A DNA stretch of 33,581 nt, from contig JAIEPV010000214.1 of assembly GCA_019748215.1 (NCBI GenBank), positions 1 to 33,581 on the forward strand, given 5' to 3'. This document shows positions 30,054 to 33,581 of the stretch, in pieces (position 1 is the first letter of the stretch; each line of letters opens with the position of its first letter). This DNA comes from Hyphomicrobium sp. (GTDB lineage Bacteria; Pseudomonadota; Alphaproteobacteria; Rhizobiales; Hyphomicrobiaceae). Made by a program: the position numbers and the translations under genes. The notes beneath the pieces are model-generated. The model was not told where the DNA came from and did not search any database. It saw only the letters and a program-made list of their open reading frames with translations.

Positions 30054-31028
30054 ATGGGCAAAGACAAGAACGGCGCGAAGGATAAATCCGCCGGCAAAGC
30101 CAAGATCAACGTGGCGCCTCAAGCGGCAGCTGAGATGAAATCACCTGCCACCGCCCCGGCAAAGCCCGCACCCGCAGCGCCAGCGACGCTGCCGAAAGGC
30201 TTCTCGATCGACAATCCGGAATTGCCCAAAGCAATCGACGACGCATCGATGGCATCTGGCGGATATCCTTACGACAAGCGCTTAAAGCGCGAGCCGTTCG
30301 AAGAGCAGCTTTACGGTTTGCAGGTCGAACTGGTGAAGCTGCAGACCCACAACATCAAAACCGGAGGGCGTATCATCTGCCTGTTCGAAGGCCGCGATGG
30401 TGCCGGCAAAGGCTCATGTATCGAGGCATTTCGCCAACACATCAATCCGCGCAACACGCGCGCCGTCGCCTTGACCAAACCCACCGACACCGAGCGCGGG
30501 CAACTGTATTTTCAGCGCTATGTGAGCCACCTGCCGACCGCCGGCGAAATCGTGCTGTTCGATCGCTCGTGGTACAATCGGGCAGGCGTCGAGCGCGTGA
30601 TGGGCTTTTGCAACGCCGATCAGCTTGCGGTGTTTTTGCGCGAAGCGCCGGAATTCGAGGGGCTGCTGGTCCGCGACGGGATCCGTGTGTTCAAATTCTT
30701 CCTGGAGATCGGCCGCGAAATGCAGATCAAGCGGTTTCACGAGCGCCGCCACGACCCGCTGAAAACCTGGAAACTTTCCGACGTCGACATTGCCGCCCTC
30801 GACAAATGGGACGACTACAGCGCGGCGCATGCCGATATGTTTCGCTTCACGCACACCACGATCGCGCCGTGGACGGTCGTGCGGGCCAACGATCAGCGCC
30901 GCGCCCGGCTGGAGGTGATCCGCGCCGTGCTTCTGGCGACCGATTATGAGGGCAAAGATCTCAAGGCGGTTGGTGCAGCGGATGCTGCGATTATCGGGCC
31001 TGCCGCCGACTTGTTCCCCAAATCTTAG
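30054..31028 (+). CDS. ppk2: Polyphosphate kinase 2 (class I)
   Basis: Transfers phosphate between polyphosphate and nucleotides, most likely regenerating NTP from NDP. The protein of 324 residues begins with an Ala/Lys/Pro-rich tail (1-48), then a single PPK2 domain: YDKRLKREPFEEQLYGLQVE, Walker A GRDGAGKG (113-120), Walker B-like LFDRSWYNRAGVERVMGFC (168-186), and the lid region RRHDPLKTWKLSDVDIAALDKWDDY. One domain and the arrangement indicate class I (NDP-phosphorylating) rather than the two-domain class II. It is independent of gcrA, given the terminator, and converges on the Usp-like gene across a repeat. Confidence 0.93.
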   Translation: MGKDKNGAKDKSAGKAKINVAPQAAAEMKSPATAPAKPAPAAPATLPKGFSIDNPELPKAIDDASMASGGYPYDKRLKREPFEEQLYGLQVELVKLQTHNIKTGGRIICLFEGRDGAGKGSCIEAFRQHINPRNTRAVALTKPTDTERGQLYFQRYVSHLPTAGEIVLFDRSWYNRAGVERVMGFCNADQLAVFLREAPEFEGLLVRDGIRVFKFFLEIGREMQIKRFHERRHDPLKTWKLSDVDIAALDKWDDYSAAHADMFRFTHTTIAPWTVVRANDQRRARLEVIRAVLLATDYEGKDLKAVGAADAAIIGPAADLFPKS

Positions 31029-31110
31029 GACGAGAGTTGCCGCAAGTCCTTCGCGCTAGGGTCTGTCCGCATTTAGAGAAATCACGAACGGAACCTACCC
31101 CTTATTTTGT

Positions 31111-31155
31111 CGTGCTTCTTTTCGGAAAACCGGTTCCCACTTTTCCGGAAGCACG
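31111..31155. repeat. REP-type palindrome between ppk2 and the Usp-like gene
   Basis: CGTGCTT (31111-31117) and AAGCACG (31149-31155) are perfect inverted ends enclosing the motif TTTTCGGAAAACCGGTTCCC and ACTTTTCCGG, the common rhizobial REP signature. No copy elsewhere in the window. It may terminate or stabilise the two convergent transcripts. Confidence 0.6.
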
Positions 31156-32013
31156 CTAGCGCACCAGCAGAAACGGCGCGCCTGTGACGGCAAGACAGCG
31201 TGATAGCGCCCGGCCATCGCTGAGCAGCGTGCCGCCGAAGCGGGCGATGACGAGGCTTGGCTGACAACCCGATAATTGTTCATCGAGCGCGCCATCGACG
31301 CCAAGCGTCGGTCCGGGAGCTTCGAACTTGATGCTGTCGCGACCGGCCGTGAGCAAACGCGCCTGGGCGTCGAGATCACGGTAGGCGGTTTTCGTCACGG
31401 CGGCGATGACGAGATGGGTTTTTCCGGCGGTACCCGTCAATCTTTCAGCTGTGCGCAGCATCGAGGGCAAGCGCTCGCCGTCCTCAACGACGACGGCCAC
31501 CCGCGACCCCCATGCTTCGATGCGGCGCGAGCCAACGAGAACCCCCGTCGCTCCGCTGACATTGGCGAAAATATTTGCGACGACCGACGCCAGATCGACG
31601 GACGGGGTCCGCGACAGGACGATGATGTTCCATGGTCCGCGCACGGTGCACAGATGCGCCAGCCGATCGACGGCCTCACCCGTGCTTCGTGCGTGGCGCA
31701 CGGGCACGCCGAACTGCAACGCGATCTTGTCGACGCGGGCGCGATGGCCATCCGAAAGCGTTTGCCGCGCCGCGATCTCGTCGCCGGCGCTGGTGATGTT
31801 CAGGGGAGCCCGAAAGCCGACCCGGCCAAGCGGGAGTTGGGCGATGGCGTCGAGATGCGGAGGATCGACTTCGATGGTTTCCAACTCGGAACCGTAGGCA
31901 TGAGCGAGGCGAACGGAAGCTTCCAAGGCTTGCGGCGCCGCAAGTAGCGAAGGATCAAGCCACAGCAGCACGCGGCCGCTCCCCTCGGACGCCTCGGCGA
32001 CGTGGGCGATCAT
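31156..32013 (-). CDS. Tandem universal-stress-protein-like protein
   Basis: A 285-residue cytoplasmic protein with two Usp-like halves. Half one (about 13-162) runs from RVLLWLDPSLLAAPQALEAS to NIIVLSRTPSVDLASVVANI and SGATGVLVGSRR; half two (about 170-285) runs from RVAVVVEDGERLPSMLRTAE to PSLVIARFGGTLLSDGRALS and CLAVTGAPFLLVR. The alternation of strands and helices and the PFLLV ending fit the UspA fold, but the ATP-binding GxxGxxxxxxxxGS(T) motif is not preserved, so nucleotide binding is doubtful. It overlaps the upstream pseudo-Lon gene by 4 nt and is therefore translationally coupled to it. No named family that I recognise. Confidence 0.7.
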   Translation of the reverse strand: MIAHVAEASEGSGRVLLWLDPSLLAAPQALEASVRLAHAYGSELETIEVDPPHLDAIAQLPLGRVGFRAPLNITSAGDEIAARQTLSDGHRARVDKIALQFGVPVRHARSTGEAVDRLAHLCTVRGPWNIIVLSRTPSVDLASVVANIFANVSGATGVLVGSRRIEAWGSRVAVVVEDGERLPSMLRTAERLTGTAGKTHLVIAAVTKTAYRDLDAQARLLTAGRDSIKFEAPGPTLGVDGALDEQLSGCQPSLVIARFGGTLLSDGRALSRCLAVTGAPFLLVR

Positions 32014-33515
32014 CGCGCCCGCTCACCGTGCTGGTCGAGTGCGACGCGCGAGGCGACATCGGTGATTTTGGTGAAGTGCTGACTGAGGCCGGGATCGATC
32101 GCCTCGAGCTTTTTGTAAGATACCGGATCGGCAATCAGAATCAGTGTCAACGAGAGCGGTACCGGATCGGCCGTGACCGCGAGGCCGGGCGTTGCTTTGG
32201 GCTGTAGCAAGCGCGCTTCGAGTGCCGCGCTCAGAGCCGCCCAGGTTTGCGGTAACGCCACGAGGCGCCACGCCTCAACGATCAAGATGCCACCGTTGGC
32301 GCGCATCAAATCGCCGGCGCGGATGGCCGGTGCGCCGAAGACGTCGCGGCCGATTTCGCCCGATAAGTCTTCCGGCGCAATGCTGCGTGAGATCACGACG
32401 GGGGCTCCGCTCGCGCCTTCCGCGATCAACACGCCAAGGCTTCGCGTGAACAAGGTTGCAACCGTCGCGCCGCCGATCGGATTGCGCACCAGCGCGGCGG
32501 CTCGCTGTAAAAATCCTTGCTCCAGACGGTCGGCAACGGCCGCCACGCCGTTCGCCTTGGCATACATTTTTTTGAGTACGGCAAGATTTGGTTTCACGGC
32601 CCGGAGCGCGACTTGGCGGATGAGCGCGGCGTGCTTGTCGTCCGCCTCCATTTCGGCTTCGGGCAAAAGCGAGACGAGACTTTGCAATTCCTGCTCAAGC
32701 GCGTTGATCTTGTTTTCGACATCGCGCTTCAAGCCTTCCGGCAGCGCCCGGAAAACGTCCGGCCGCACTGCTTTTCCTTCATGCATCGGGGCAAGGACGT
32801 AGCCGTTCAACGATTTGATGACGGCGATGTTTTGCGCTTCGGCGCGACGACGCAAACCGTCGATGGTTTTATCGCCACGCTGGCGAAATTCTTCGTCGAG
32901 CAATTCGACACTCAGGCGATGGTCGTCACCGGCGACGAGGCGATCGAACATGGCGGCTGATTTTTCCAGCGCGGCGTTGGCGTCGCTGACGAAACGCGCG
33001 CCCTCGCCATGGGGCAAAGCGACGGGCATCAACCGGCCCGGTCGATCCCAGTCGGGAACGTAAATCCAATCCGGCGGCGCTTCGAGCGTTTCAGCGCGCG
33101 TTTCGGCAAGCTGGCGAACAGCCGACCGAGTCGCCGGACCGACCGGCGCCAAGATGAGACTGTGGGCGCCGGATTTGGCTTGAGCGATGGTGACGCGCAG
33201 CATTTCGAGCGCTTCGGCGTTGAGCGGATCGCCCGATCCTTGCGAGATCAATTGCGTCATGTCACCGCCCACGTCGGCCAGACGGTCGGTCAAGCGTGTC
33301 GAAACCAGCGTTACGACATTGGTGCTGGAAGATGCGACTGCAGCCGACAGCGATGCGGGCGGCGTCGCCACCGTCGTATCGAGAGCCGTGACAGGCTTGG
33401 CTCCGGCGATTGAATTCGCCTCATTCGGTTCGCTTGCGGCTGACGGGCTTGACGCATCATCTCCCGGGATCGAACCATCGCCTGGTTTTGGTGTTTTTGC
33501 CCGCCAAAACATCAT
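32010..33515 (-). CDS. Degenerate Lon-like (AAA_32/YcbZ-type) protein without protease domain
   Basis: A 501-residue protein resembling the central part of LonB/YcbZ-type Lon proteases. Matches: PPDWIYVPDWDRPGRLMPVA and LPHGEG (about 148-172), a long helical region with RRRAEAQNIAVIKSLNGYVL (about 222-241), the beta part NPIGGATVATLFTRSLGVLI (345-364), GAPVVISRSIAPEDLSGEIG (370-389), RANGGILIVEAWRLVALPQT (405-424, Walker B-like) and SLTLILIADPVSYKKL (455-470). The P-loop is degenerate: APVGPATRSAV (123-133) lacks the GxxGxGKS/T lysine, and the chain ends right after the sensor-like region, with no Ser/Lys protease domain. The first 60 residues are disordered. It is coupled by a 4-nt overlap to the Usp-like gene. 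Confidence 0.75.
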   Translation of the reverse strand: MMFWRAKTPKPGDGSIPGDDASSPSAASEPNEANSIAGAKPVTALDTTVATPPASLSAAVASSSTNVVTLVSTRLTDRLADVGGDMTQLISQGSGDPLNAEALEMLRVTIAQAKSGAHSLILAPVGPATRSAVRQLAETRAETLEAPPDWIYVPDWDRPGRLMPVALPHGEGARFVSDANAALEKSAAMFDRLVAGDDHRLSVELLDEEFRQRGDKTIDGLRRRAEAQNIAVIKSLNGYVLAPMHEGKAVRPDVFRALPEGLKRDVENKINALEQELQSLVSLLPEAEMEADDKHAALIRQVALRAVKPNLAVLKKMYAKANGVAAVADRLEQGFLQRAAALVRNPIGGATVATLFTRSLGVLIAEGASGAPVVISRSIAPEDLSGEIGRDVFGAPAIRAGDLMRANGGILIVEAWRLVALPQTWAALSAALEARLLQPKATPGLAVTADPVPLSLTLILIADPVSYKKLEAIDPGLSQHFTKITDVASRVALDQHGERAR

Positions 33516-33581
33516 TCCGCCCCGCCCTCAACCTTGCCCCGATATCCAGCGCCGCGCACGTGCTGGCACCGCTCAAAACGC

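Noticed and set aside
1-33581. CRISPR array or integrated phage
   Set aside because: No regularly spaced direct repeats, no integrase, no phage structural genes seen.

Overview
The window is a roughly 60% GC chromosomal segment of an alphaproteobacterium, most likely order Hyphomicrobiales. Evidence: a GcrA cell-cycle regulator, the argH-lptM-(insert)-lysA-TIGR02302 gene order, an argD-argF-hslO operon, a SAM-II riboswitch before metZ, the long two-domain dCTP deaminase, and rhizobial-style palindromic repeats. I cannot name a genus. The content is mostly core metabolism and envelope biology. I see no prophage, transposase, CRISPR array, rRNA or tRNA.

Layout. 1-2960: the C-terminal end of a bacterial alpha-2-macroglobulin followed by pbpC, the usual envelope-defence pair. 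3051-5244: a type-2-order PHB-depolymerase-like lipoprotein and an outer-membrane barrel-like protein. 5272-6234: a LysR regulator. 6396-13381 (minus strand): argH, lptM, a small secreted protein, lysA and a large DUF4175/TIGR02302 membrane protein. 13426-17402: a TlpA-type thioredoxin, a small Lys/Ala repeat protein, and dapD - two-TM protein - dapE ending at a strong terminator shared with an HU gene. 18076-19343: an SDR oxidoreductase and a divergent ArsR-type repressor with a palindromic operator between them. 19561-23881: dcd, then SAM-II riboswitch - metZ - apaG - argE. 23878-25433: an AqpS-like aquaporin and an EF-hand lipoprotein. 25464-28772 (minus strand): argD-argF-hslO. 29357-31028: gcrA and ppk2. 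31156-33515 (minus strand): a translationally coupled pair made of a degenerate Lon-like AAA protein and a tandem Usp-like protein.

How it works together. dapD, dapE, lysA and argD (often also acting as DapC) supply meso-diaminopimelate and lysine. argE, argD, argF and argH supply arginine, and metZ supplies methionine. Diaminopimelate feeds peptidoglycan, which links to PbpC and the envelope proteins (LptM, macroglobulin, barrel).

The least explained parts are the pseudo-Lon/Usp pair at 31156-33515, the SAM-II leader that appears to carry its own terminator and antiterminator, a REP-like palindrome translated within the first codons of pbpC, a 162-bp nested palindromic element at 11422-11583 with a degenerate half copy at 19464-19514, and the unrecognised membrane protein inside the dap operon.
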